NCBI GenBank assembly: GCA_030917125.1
Contig: JAUPVH010000055.1
Location: 1-5,338, forward strand
Direction of reading: 5' to 3'
Length of the DNA stretch: 5,338 nt
Source: Patescibacteria group bacterium
Lineage (GTDB): Bacteria > Patescibacteriota > Saccharimonadia > CAILAD01 > GCA-016700035
In this document: in pieces, positions 1-4,793 of the stretch
Numbering within the stretch: the stretch's first letter is position 1
Layout of the letters: every line of letters starts with the position of its first letter
Notes under the pieces: generated by a model
Seen by the model: only the letters and a program-made list of their open reading frames with translations
Databases searched by the model: none
What the model was told of the DNA's origin: nothing
Translations under genes and position numbers: made by a program

Positions 1-533
1 GTCGTGAAATGACTGAGGGTAAGCTCGCGAATATTGAAGTGAATAGTGAAGTTGAGGGAATTGTAACTGGTATTGTTGACTTCGGTATCTTTGTAAATGT
101 TGATGGCGTTGAGGGAATGGTGCACATTTCCGAAATTGCCTGGGATCGAGTAGATAACCCTGGTAAGTACGTAAAAGTTGGCGAAAAGATTAAAGCTAAA
201 GTTATTGCTATCGATCAGGATAAGCTGAGTCTCTCCATGAAGCAGTTAACTGCCGACCCGTGGATTGAAGAAAGTAATCAATTTAGCGTTGGCGATAGTG
301 TTGAGGGTACAATCAATCGCATTACGCCATTTGGTGCATTTGTGCAGATTACTCCGGTTATCGAAGCGCTTGTGCATATCTCAGAGCTGTCTGAAGAGCA
401 TGTGGCTGATCCAAACGATTTGGTAAAAGTTGGCGAGAAAAAGACGTTTCGCGTTATCGCGATTGATCCGGCGCAACATAAGCTCTCACTCTCGCTCAAG
501 CCGGTAAAAGCTGGTAAAAAGCAGGAAGGCTAA
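1..533 (+). CDS. rpsA: Ribosomal protein S1-like RNA-binding protein, C-terminal part (5' truncated)
   Basis: This is the 3' end of a gene that enters from the left. The frame is open to the window edge: the codons before the ATG at position 9 read Arg-Glu. Bacterial S1 proteins have a basic/acidic linker (SRRE-like) at this point, so that ATG is probably an internal methionine and not the start. Numbering from it, two S1 (OB-fold) domains are visible. The first spans about residues 12-80 (GIVTGIVDFGIFV, MVHISEIAWDRVDNP, KLSLSMKQL) and the second about 92-165 (GTINRITPFGAFV, LVHISELS, KLSLSLKP), followed by a short lysine-rich tail. The motifs resemble domains 3 and 4 of bacterial S1. S1 binds mRNA on the 30S subunit and helps place it for initiation. 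No KH domain follows, which argues against NusA although NusA usually occupies this site. The name rpsA is a family-level call because the N-terminal half is not visible. Confidence 0.85.
   Translation, partial: REMTEGKLANIEVNSEVEGIVTGIVDFGIFVNVDGVEGMVHISEIAWDRVDNPGKYVKVGEKIKAKVIAIDQDKLSLSMKQLTADPWIEESNQFSVGDSVEGTINRITPFGAFVQITPVIEALVHISELSEEHVADPNDLVKVGEKKTFRVIAIDPAQHKLSLSLKPVKAGKKQEG
523..529 (+). promoter_or_regulatory. Shine-Dalgarno site of rnpM/ylxR
   Basis: AGGAAGG lies inside the last codons of the S1-like gene, 8 nt before the ATG at 538. It supports that ATG as the true start and shows that the gene is translated as an internal member of the operon. Confidence 0.75.
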
Positions 534-537
534 GCCG

Positions 538-789
538 ATGGGGCGACCCAAGGGCACGACATCACCAGAAAGAACCTGTCGGATGTGCCGGGGTCGGTTT
601 CCCAAGAATGAGTTAGAACGTTGGGTGTTACGGGGTGAAGAATTAATCTTAGATACGAAGCGAGTCGAGCCTGGTCGTGGATGGTATAGCTGCCACAAAC
701 CAGCCTGTTCGAGGAAGATGCATGAAATTGGCGCTCAGGTTGCATTATCGCGCCGACATCGCAAGCCAAAACAGGAGAAAACAGCATGA
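538..789 (+). CDS. rnpM: RnpM/YlxR family RNA-binding protein (DUF448)
   Basis: This is a small basic protein of 83 residues, the normal size for the YlxR (now RnpM) family. Family marks are the N-terminal RTCRMCRGRFPKNEL segment (residues 12-26), ILD at 37-39, the PGRGWYSC segment at 45-52 and a second cysteine at 57. The four cysteines (C14, C17, C52, C57) form a CxxC plus CxxxxC pattern that could bind a metal, though this is inference. A lysine/arginine-rich tail follows. In Bacillus subtilis the family member binds RNase P RNA and modulates RNase P, and members sit between nusA and infB in many bacteria. Here the gene starts 4 nt after the S1-like stop and its TGA overlaps the infB ATG (ATGA), so it is co-transcribed and probably translationally coupled with infB. 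Identification rests on both motif and position. Confidence 0.9.
   Translation: MGRPKGTTSPERTCRMCRGRFPKNELERWVLRGEELILDTKRVEPGRGWYSCHKPACSRKMHEIGAQVALSRRHRKPKQEKTA
773..777 (+). promoter_or_regulatory. Shine-Dalgarno site of infB
   Basis: AGGAG lies in the 3' end of rnpM, 8 nt before the infB ATG at 786. This spacing is optimal and fixes the start that overlaps the rnpM stop as ATGA. Confidence 0.8.
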
Positions 790-2555
790 GTGAAAAACCA
801 ACCGAGCTTAGGAAGATCCACATTCCAGAATCAATTGCCGTGCATGAATTTGCGGCGCTGCTTGAAGTTCCTGCCACTAAGGTTATTGGCGAGCTTATGC
901 GTAATGGCGTGATGGCGACCATCAATGAATCGATTGATTTTGATACGGCTAGCATTATCTCTGAAGAATTTGGCGTTGAAGTTGAGCTTGAAGTAGCTCA
1001 GGACGAGCGACCGGTGCAAAATAAGCAGGTTGAAGGCGAGAAAAAAGATCGCCCACCAGTGGTTGCGGTGATGGGGCACGTAGATCATGGAAAGACAAGT
1101 GTTTTGGATGCTATTCGGGATACTGAAATTGCATCACGCGAGGCTGGAGGTATTACTCAGCACATTGGCGCGTATCAAGTGCATAGAAAAGATCGCATGA
1201 TTACATTTTTGGACACCCCGGGGCATGAGGCTTTTTCTGCCATACGCGCCCACGGTGTTCAGGTAACTGACGTGGTAGTGATCGTCGTTGCCGCTGATGA
1301 TGGCGTGAAGCCCCAGACGAAGGAAGCGGTGCGTTTAGCTAAAGACGCTGGTGTCGGCATTGTAGTCGCCATCAATAAAGTAGATAAGTCTGATGCGGAC
1401 GTGAATCGTATTAAGCAACAGCTGTCTGAAATTGAGTTAATCCCAGATGATTGGGGTGGTGATACCCCGTGTGTTGAGGTGTCGGCAAAAGACAAATCAG
1501 GCTTGGAGGCCTTGCTTGATATGATTTTGCTCGTAGCCGATATTAACAAGCCCGAAGCTGTGTACGCCGCGCCAGCTAGTGGGGTGATTATTGAAAGCCA
1601 TATGGAAACCGGTCGCGGTGCGACAATTACACTATTAGTTGAGAGCGGTACGCTCAAGCCAAGTGATTATTTGGTAGCTGGGAGTACGTACGGTAAAGTA
1701 CGATCCCTCGAAAATTTTGCCGGTGAGCAAGTGAAGGAAGCAACTCCCTCGATGCCAGTAGTGGTGACTGGGTTTAAGGCCGTACCAGCCTTTGGTGATT
1801 GGTTTGAAGCGGTTCCAAATGAGAAGGCTGCGCGCGAGTGGCAGATTAGCCAGCAGCGTAAGAGCAGTATTAAAAGCATTGTAAAGCCAAAATCTGTGAA
1901 TGCCTCGGATCTAGCACGAGCTGTGAGCCGCGGCGCGGTGAAAGAGCTGACGGTGATCGTAAAAGCTGATGCTCAAGGTTCATTAGAGTCAATTACTCAA
2001 GCCCTCCATTTGCTCGGTAATGATGAAGTGCAAGTTAAGATTGCAGCCAGTGGAGTGGGCGGAATTTCTGAGGGCGATGTTCATACAGCCTCTGCAACCG
2101 GAGCAATTATTTTAGGTTTTCACACCACAATCTCTGGAGCAGTTAATCAATCCGCCAAGCGCTCTGGTGTTACCTTCCAGCTTTATCAGGTGATTTATGA
2201 TTTGCTCGATGATGTGCGCGAGTGGCTTACTGCCCTGTTGGAGCCAGAAGTAGTAGAAACCACCGTTGGCGAACTTGAGCTTTTGGCGATATTTAAGACG
2301 ACGAAAGACCGTGTAATTTGTGGCGGTAAGGTTGTAAAAGGACAGGCTGAAGCTGATGCTGCAATTCAGATTGTTCGGGAGGGCGAAGTGCTGGCAACGA
2401 CCAAGTTGGTTGAGCTCCAGAAGCAAATGCAGTCTGCTCAGACAGTGCTTGCCGATGAGGAGTGTGGAATGGCTATTGAGCGGGTGGAAATAGCACCGGA
2501 AGTCGGCGATACATTTCGTTTCATTCGTCGAGAAGTACGCGAGCGAACACTGTAA
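786..2555 (+). CDS. infB: Translation initiation factor IF-2 (compact form)
   Basis: This GTPase brings fMet-tRNA to the 30S subunit and promotes 50S joining. All parts of the conserved core are visible: an IF2_N-type helical domain at about residues 8-68, a short charged linker, and a G domain starting near 90. The G motifs are G1 GHVDHGKT (97-104), G2 GGITQHIG (121-128), G3 DTPGHE (143-148), G4 NKVD (197-200) and G5 SAK (233-235). Domain II, domain III (around 385-480, including VIVKADAQGSLESI) and the fMet-tRNA-binding C-terminal barrel (ECGMAIERVEI, then GDTFRFI near the end) follow. At 589 residues it is much shorter than E. coli IF-2 (890) or B. subtilis IF-2 (716). The missing length is the N-terminal extension and linker, not the catalytic core. 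The start has a good Shine-Dalgarno and overlaps rnpM by 4 nt. The stop overlaps the rbfA start as TAATG. No key residue appears to be missing. Confidence 0.98.
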   Translation: MSEKPTELRKIHIPESIAVHEFAALLEVPATKVIGELMRNGVMATINESIDFDTASIISEEFGVEVELEVAQDERPVQNKQVEGEKKDRPPVVAVMGHVDHGKTSVLDAIRDTEIASREAGGITQHIGAYQVHRKDRMITFLDTPGHEAFSAIRAHGVQVTDVVVIVVAADDGVKPQTKEAVRLAKDAGVGIVVAINKVDKSDADVNRIKQQLSEIELIPDDWGGDTPCVEVSAKDKSGLEALLDMILLVADINKPEAVYAAPASGVIIESHMETGRGATITLLVESGTLKPSDYLVAGSTYGKVRSLENFAGEQVKEATPSMPVVVTGFKAVPAFGDWFEAVPNEKAAREWQISQQRKSSIKSIVKPKSVNASDLARAVSRGAVKELTVIVKADAQGSLESITQALHLLGNDEVQVKIAASGVGGISEGDVHTASATGAIILGFHTTISGAVNQSAKRSGVTFQLYQVIYDLLDDVREWLTALLEPEVVETTVGELELLAIFKTTKDRVICGGKVVKGQAEADAAIQIVREGEVLATTKLVELQKQMQSAQTVLADEECGMAIERVEIAPEVGDTFRFIRREVRERTL

Positions 2556-2875
2556 TGTCGCGGCGCGCTGACCAAGTAGGGCGCGAGCTGCATCGACACA
2601 TGGCGCTGGCACTCACGGAGCCACTGCGTGAGGGTAAGCGAGTTACGATTACACGAGTGAAGGTGACCGACGACTTAAAGACACTCCGAGCCTGGCTGCA
2701 GGGGTGGAGTAGGCTTGATGAGCGCGAACAGCGTCAAATAGAATACAATCTCAAGCGGGCGGTGCGTGAGGGCTCACAAATGAAATTCACTCCCCGCGTC
2801 GTGGTGCTCAACGATGATAGTGCTGACTATGCTGAGCACATCGACCGCTTGCTGCAAGAAGGCGGCGAATCATAA
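2555..2875 (+). CDS. rbfA: Ribosome-binding factor A (30S maturation), compact variant
   Basis: RbfA binds the 30S subunit near the 5' end of 16S rRNA and helps late maturation and cold adaptation. Family features are the N-terminal helix (RADQVGRELHRHMALALTEPL), the first strands (VTITRVKVTDDLKTLRAWLQ, about residues 29-48) and the C-terminal KFTPRVVVLNDDSADYAEHIDRLL segment (about 77-100), which matches the usual TPEL...D.S...G..I..LL block. The middle helical part is roughly 8 residues shorter than in E. coli RbfA by eye and lacks a clear ASGFIR-like kink motif. The gene begins on the last base of the infB stop (TAATG). No Shine-Dalgarno is visible, so translation probably depends on reinitiation by ribosomes leaving infB. 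The position directly after infB is the classic rbfA location and supports the call. The sequence is divergent, so the assignment is slightly less certain than its neighbours. Confidence 0.85.
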   Translation: MSRRADQVGRELHRHMALALTEPLREGKRVTITRVKVTDDLKTLRAWLQGWSRLDEREQRQIEYNLKRAVREGSQMKFTPRVVVLNDDSADYAEHIDRLLQEGGES

Positions 2876-2877
2876 GT

Positions 2878-2907
2878 TTGACCCCGCAGCACTAGAAGGC
2901 ATAAGAT
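2878..2907 (+). promoter_or_regulatory. Candidate sigma70-type promoter giving a leaderless response-regulator mRNA
   Basis: TTGACC (2878-2883) matches the -35 consensus at 5 of 6 positions. After 18 nt, TAAGAT (2902-2907) matches the -10 consensus at 4 of 6. Only 6 nt separate the -10 from the ATG at 2914, so transcription would start at or next to the A of the start codon. The 38 nt gap between rbfA and this gene holds no well-placed Shine-Dalgarno: AGAAGG at 2894-2899 lies 14 nt away, and AGG at 2908-2910 is only 3 nt away. An element of the same layout precedes def on the other strand, which raises confidence. Confidence 0.55.
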
Positions 2908-2916
2908 AGGCTTATG
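2900..2916 (+). repeat. 6-bp inverted repeat across the response-regulator start codon
   Basis: CATAAG (2900-2905) and CTTATG (2911-2916) are perfect inverted copies separated by ATAGG. The repeat covers the candidate -10 element and ends with the start codon. It could be an operator half-site pair or, in a read-through mRNA from rbfA, a small hairpin hiding the AUG. It may also be chance, given the short arms. Confidence 0.45.
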
Positions 2917-3273
2917 AAGCGAGTATTACTAGTAGAAGACAATGATTTCATCCGCAAGATGTATCTCATGAAGTTAGGGAAGTCTGATTCTATCGAAGTC
3001 TTGGAGGCTCAGGATGGCCCGACGGCACTTGAAGTCTATCAGGACAGCAAGCCAGATTTAATTTTGCTCGATATTATGATGCCTAAAATGAGCGGCCTTG
3101 AAGTACTTGAAGAACTCCACAAAAGAGGTTCAGAAGTGCCAGTGATTATCCTCTCCAACGTCATGAGTGCCGAAACTCGAGAAGTAGCCCAAAAATATGG
3201 GGTGGTTGACTATATTATTAAAAGTGACCTTACTCCGTCTCAGGTGCTCGAGAAAATCGAAAAATATATTTAA
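2914..3273 (+). CDS. Stand-alone receiver-domain response regulator (CheY-like)
   Basis: The 119 residues make a single receiver (REC) domain with no output domain. Key residues are visible: the acidic pair E8-D9, the phosphoacceptor D53 in LILLDIMMPKMSG, the switch serine S81 (VIILSN), the aromatic switch residue Y100 and the conserved lysine K103. The residue after K103 is serine (IIKSD) where most receivers have proline. The protein would be phosphorylated by a histidine kinase not encoded in this window and would then act through protein contacts, since it has no DNA-binding domain. It lies 38 nt after rbfA and has its own promoter-like element ending 6 nt before the ATG, so it may be transcribed separately from the translation operon, read-through, or both. 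Its stop codon overlaps the stop of the convergent fmt gene. The partner and the process controlled cannot be told from sequence. Confidence 0.93.
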   Translation: MKRVLLVEDNDFIRKMYLMKLGKSDSIEVLEAQDGPTALEVYQDSKPDLILLDIMMPKMSGLEVLEELHKRGSEVPVIILSNVMSAETREVAQKYGVVDYIIKSDLTPSQVLEKIEKYI

Positions 3274-3293
3274 GCCAGTTCAATCGGGCCGGC
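3261..3293 (-). terminator. Weak candidate terminator at the 3' end of fmt
   Basis: On the minus strand GCCGG (3293-3289) can pair with CTGGC (3278-3274), a 5-bp stem with one G-U pair and a 10 nt loop. The stem is followed directly by TTAAATATATTTT, which overlaps the fmt stop codon and the end of the response-regulator gene. The stem is short and the T tract is interrupted by A, so this is a weak candidate. No terminator-like structure is seen for the plus-strand operon. Confidence 0.25.
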
Positions 3294-4214
3294 ATTGCAG
3301 ATATCTTGCCCGCTTACAGTCGCCTTATTGGGAAGCTGGGCTCGAAGTATCTCGACTGACCCATCTTTCAGATGCAGTATAAGTTGTTTATTTTGACAGC
3401 TTAGTTGAGCGGCATCTGCTTTATCGCTAGAGATTTGGCGCACTTCATGGAGCGTGAGAGGTAGTATTTTGCCTCGTAGACTGACGGGTAGACGCACTCC
3501 CGGCCAGCCCGCATAGGCACGTACGATTCGTATTAACTCCGCGGCACCGACAGCTTCTGGATCAATATCTCCATCAGTCTTTTTTAAGAGCTTGGAATAA
3601 GTTGGAGTAATACCTGGATCTTGAGGCTGTGGCGATATGGCGCCGGCTATATAGTCGCGCAGGGTCGGTAAGAGTAGGCTTCGACTTTCGGCGATGAGTT
3701 GATCCCAGAGCTGCTGTTTTGACAAGCTTGAGTCAACTGAGAAACTGGACTGAGCAAGAATGGGGCCAGCGTCCATTTCTGAAGTAATAAGCATAATTGT
3801 GGTGCCAGCTTGGGAGTCGCCGGTTAGGATGGTGTTTTCTAGAGGGGCAGGGCCTCGATGACGCGGCAGGAGGGAGGGGTGAATATTTACAATTCCTTTC
3901 GGGAAGAGGTTGAGTGTTTCGTCGGGCAGTATTTTACCGTAGGCAAACAATACTCCAATTTCTGGCTCGAGCTCAGTGAGTGTCGAGGTTATCTCTTGCA
4001 GCTTATGAGGGGTGAATAGCGCGATATTGTGCTCGGTAGCTAGTTGGGCAACCCGAGTTATGCGTTGATGAGCGTGAGCGTGATCCTTTGGTGGTTGCGT
4101 TACGACTGCTACAACCTCTATATCTGGAGCATGCAAGAGGTCTTCTAAAATCAAAGCACTCGCCGCGCTTGAGCCGAAAAAGATCGTGCGATGTTTAGTG
4201 GTGATGTTGAGCAT
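3270..4214 (-). CDS. fmt: Methionyl-tRNA(fMet) formyltransferase
   Basis: This enzyme transfers a formyl group from 10-formyl-tetrahydrofolate to Met-tRNA(fMet), giving the initiator that IF-2 recognises. The 314-residue length is normal. The N-terminal Rossmann-type domain shows RTIFFGSSAASALIL (9-23), AYGKILP (91-97), the active-site block NIHPSLLPRHRGPAP (110-124) with N110 and H112, and D148 in EMDAGPIL. These correspond to E. coli N106, H108 and D144. The C-terminal OB-like domain (about 205-314) includes KTDGDID and VRAYAGWPGV. The loop after TQP, usually DRPAGRGKKL-like and involved in acceptor-stem recognition, reads PKDHAHAHQR here. The start overlaps the end of def by 20 nt and has an AGGAA 7 nt upstream, so the two genes are translationally linked. 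The stop overlaps that of the convergent response regulator. The family call is firm. Confidence 0.96.
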   Translation of the reverse strand: MLNITTKHRTIFFGSSAASALILEDLLHAPDIEVVAVVTQPPKDHAHAHQRITRVAQLATEHNIALFTPHKLQEITSTLTELEPEIGVLFAYGKILPDETLNLFPKGIVNIHPSLLPRHRGPAPLENTILTGDSQAGTTIMLITSEMDAGPILAQSSFSVDSSLSKQQLWDQLIAESRSLLLPTLRDYIAGAISPQPQDPGITPTYSKLLKKTDGDIDPEAVGAAELIRIVRAYAGWPGVRLPVSLRGKILPLTLHEVRQISSDKADAAQLSCQNKQLILHLKDGSVEILRAQLPNKATVSGQDICNAGPIELA

Positions 4215-4758
4215 CCAGAATTTCCTGGGGGATGGCGTCTACGCTGACAAGCTGCCCTTTGTCATCTAGTTTTAAGAGAGAAGTAGCGTCTTTTACCATG
4301 TCGATAAATAGTTTGCCGTGCATATGGTCAATTTCATGCTGGAAGACTCGGGCGGGAAAGCCTTCGAGCGTGAGGCGCACTTCTTCGCCTTCAAGTGTCA
4401 GGGCTTTGACTTTAACTCGGTTTGCGCGCGCAACTTTAGCGTAGTATCCAGGTACGCTCAAGCAGCCTTCGACATCAATAGTAAAATCGCGACTTTTTTG
4501 GATGATTTCTGGGTTCAGAAATGTCAGAAAGGTTTGATCTTCGCCGTCGTCGAAATTATTGCGGACCACAGTCAGCTTAATAGTCTCACCAATTTGAATG
4601 GCAGCTAAGGCGGCTCCATATTCGCTGTCGTGATCCCAGTCGAGGGTTGTGTCAATCATGTCTTGCGCGAGTTTTTCAATTTCTGGTGTAACGCGAGTGA
4701 TGCGGAGTGATTTTTTGCGCAGCGTGGAGTCGGGAATGGTGACGAGTTTTCGAATCAT
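4195..4758 (-). CDS. def: Peptide deformylase
   Basis: This metalloenzyme removes the N-formyl group from new polypeptides at the ribosome exit. The three family motifs are visible: motif 1 GAALAAIQ (48-55), motif 2 EGCLS (97-101) with the metal-ligand cysteine C99, and motif 3 HEIDH (141-145) with ligands H141 and H145 and catalytic E142. The 187-residue length fits bacterial enzymes. Motif 1 normally reads GxGLAAxQ, and here the second glycine is alanine (A50). The protein ends in three histidines encoded within the overlap with fmt. The ATG is 12 nt after the priA stop, in an A/T-rich leader with no Shine-Dalgarno. A promoter-like element lies just upstream, so def may begin a leaderless def-fmt transcript in addition to any read-through from priA. 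The pairing with fmt is biologically logical because the two enzymes add and remove the same formyl group. Confidence 0.96.
   Translation of the reverse strand: MIRKLVTIPDSTLRKKSLRITRVTPEIEKLAQDMIDTTLDWDHDSEYGAALAAIQIGETIKLTVVRNNFDDGEDQTFLTFLNPEIIQKSRDFTIDVEGCLSVPGYYAKVARANRVKVKALTLEGEEVRLTLEGFPARVFQHEIDHMHGKLFIDMVKDATSLLKLDDKGQLVSVDAIPQEILDAQHHH
4222..4226 (-). promoter_or_regulatory. Shine-Dalgarno site of fmt
   Basis: AGGAA on the minus strand lies 7 nt before the fmt ATG at 4214 and within the last codons of def. It supports the start that overlaps def by 20 nt. Confidence 0.7.
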
Positions 4759-4764
4759 TATATT

Positions 4765-4793
4765 ATTACATCAGAAAATTGAAATTGGGTCAA
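4765..4793 (-). promoter_or_regulatory. Candidate sigma70-type promoter giving a leaderless def mRNA
   Basis: On the minus strand TTGACC (4793-4788) matches the -35 consensus at 5 of 6 positions and lies in the Ile-Asp-Pro codons near the end of priA. A 17 nt spacer leads to TGTAAT (4770-4765), a 5 of 6 match to the -10 consensus. Six nt later comes the def ATG (4758), so the expected start of transcription falls on the start codon. No Shine-Dalgarno is present. Other -10-like hexamers in the same A/T-rich leader (AATAAT, TATAAT) make the exact assignment uncertain. Confidence 0.55.

Noticed and set aside
9..11. ATG at position 9 as the start of the S1-like gene
   Set aside because: The frame continues open to the window edge with Arg-Glu before it, as in the S1 inter-domain linker, and no Shine-Dalgarno can be seen. 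The gene is most likely truncated by the window.
1..533. Identification of the first gene as NusA from its position before rnpM-infB
   Set aside because: It ends with two S1 domains and lacks the KH domains that follow the single S1 domain in NusA.
530..955. Long minus-strand open frame opposite rnpM and the infB start
   Set aside because: It lies opposite two well-supported genes, shows no family motif, and looks like a shadow frame. The same holds for the minus-strand frame at 2112-2612 and others opposite infB.
2845..2865. Hairpin near the end of rbfA (CCGC...GCGG, with CTTG...CAAG inside) as a terminator
   Set aside because: It lies within coding sequence, its stems compete with each other, and no T tract follows.
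3281..3297. CAAT...ATTG inverted repeat after the response regulator as a plus-strand terminator
   Set aside because: Only 4 bp can pair around a 9 nt loop, there is no T tract downstream, and it is part of the fmt coding sequence.
4422..4433. Perfect 12-bp palindrome TTGCGCGCGCAA inside def
   Set aside because: It falls in the codons for Val-Ala-Arg-Ala next to the conserved motif-2 region and is explained by alternating GC codons. No second copy was seen.
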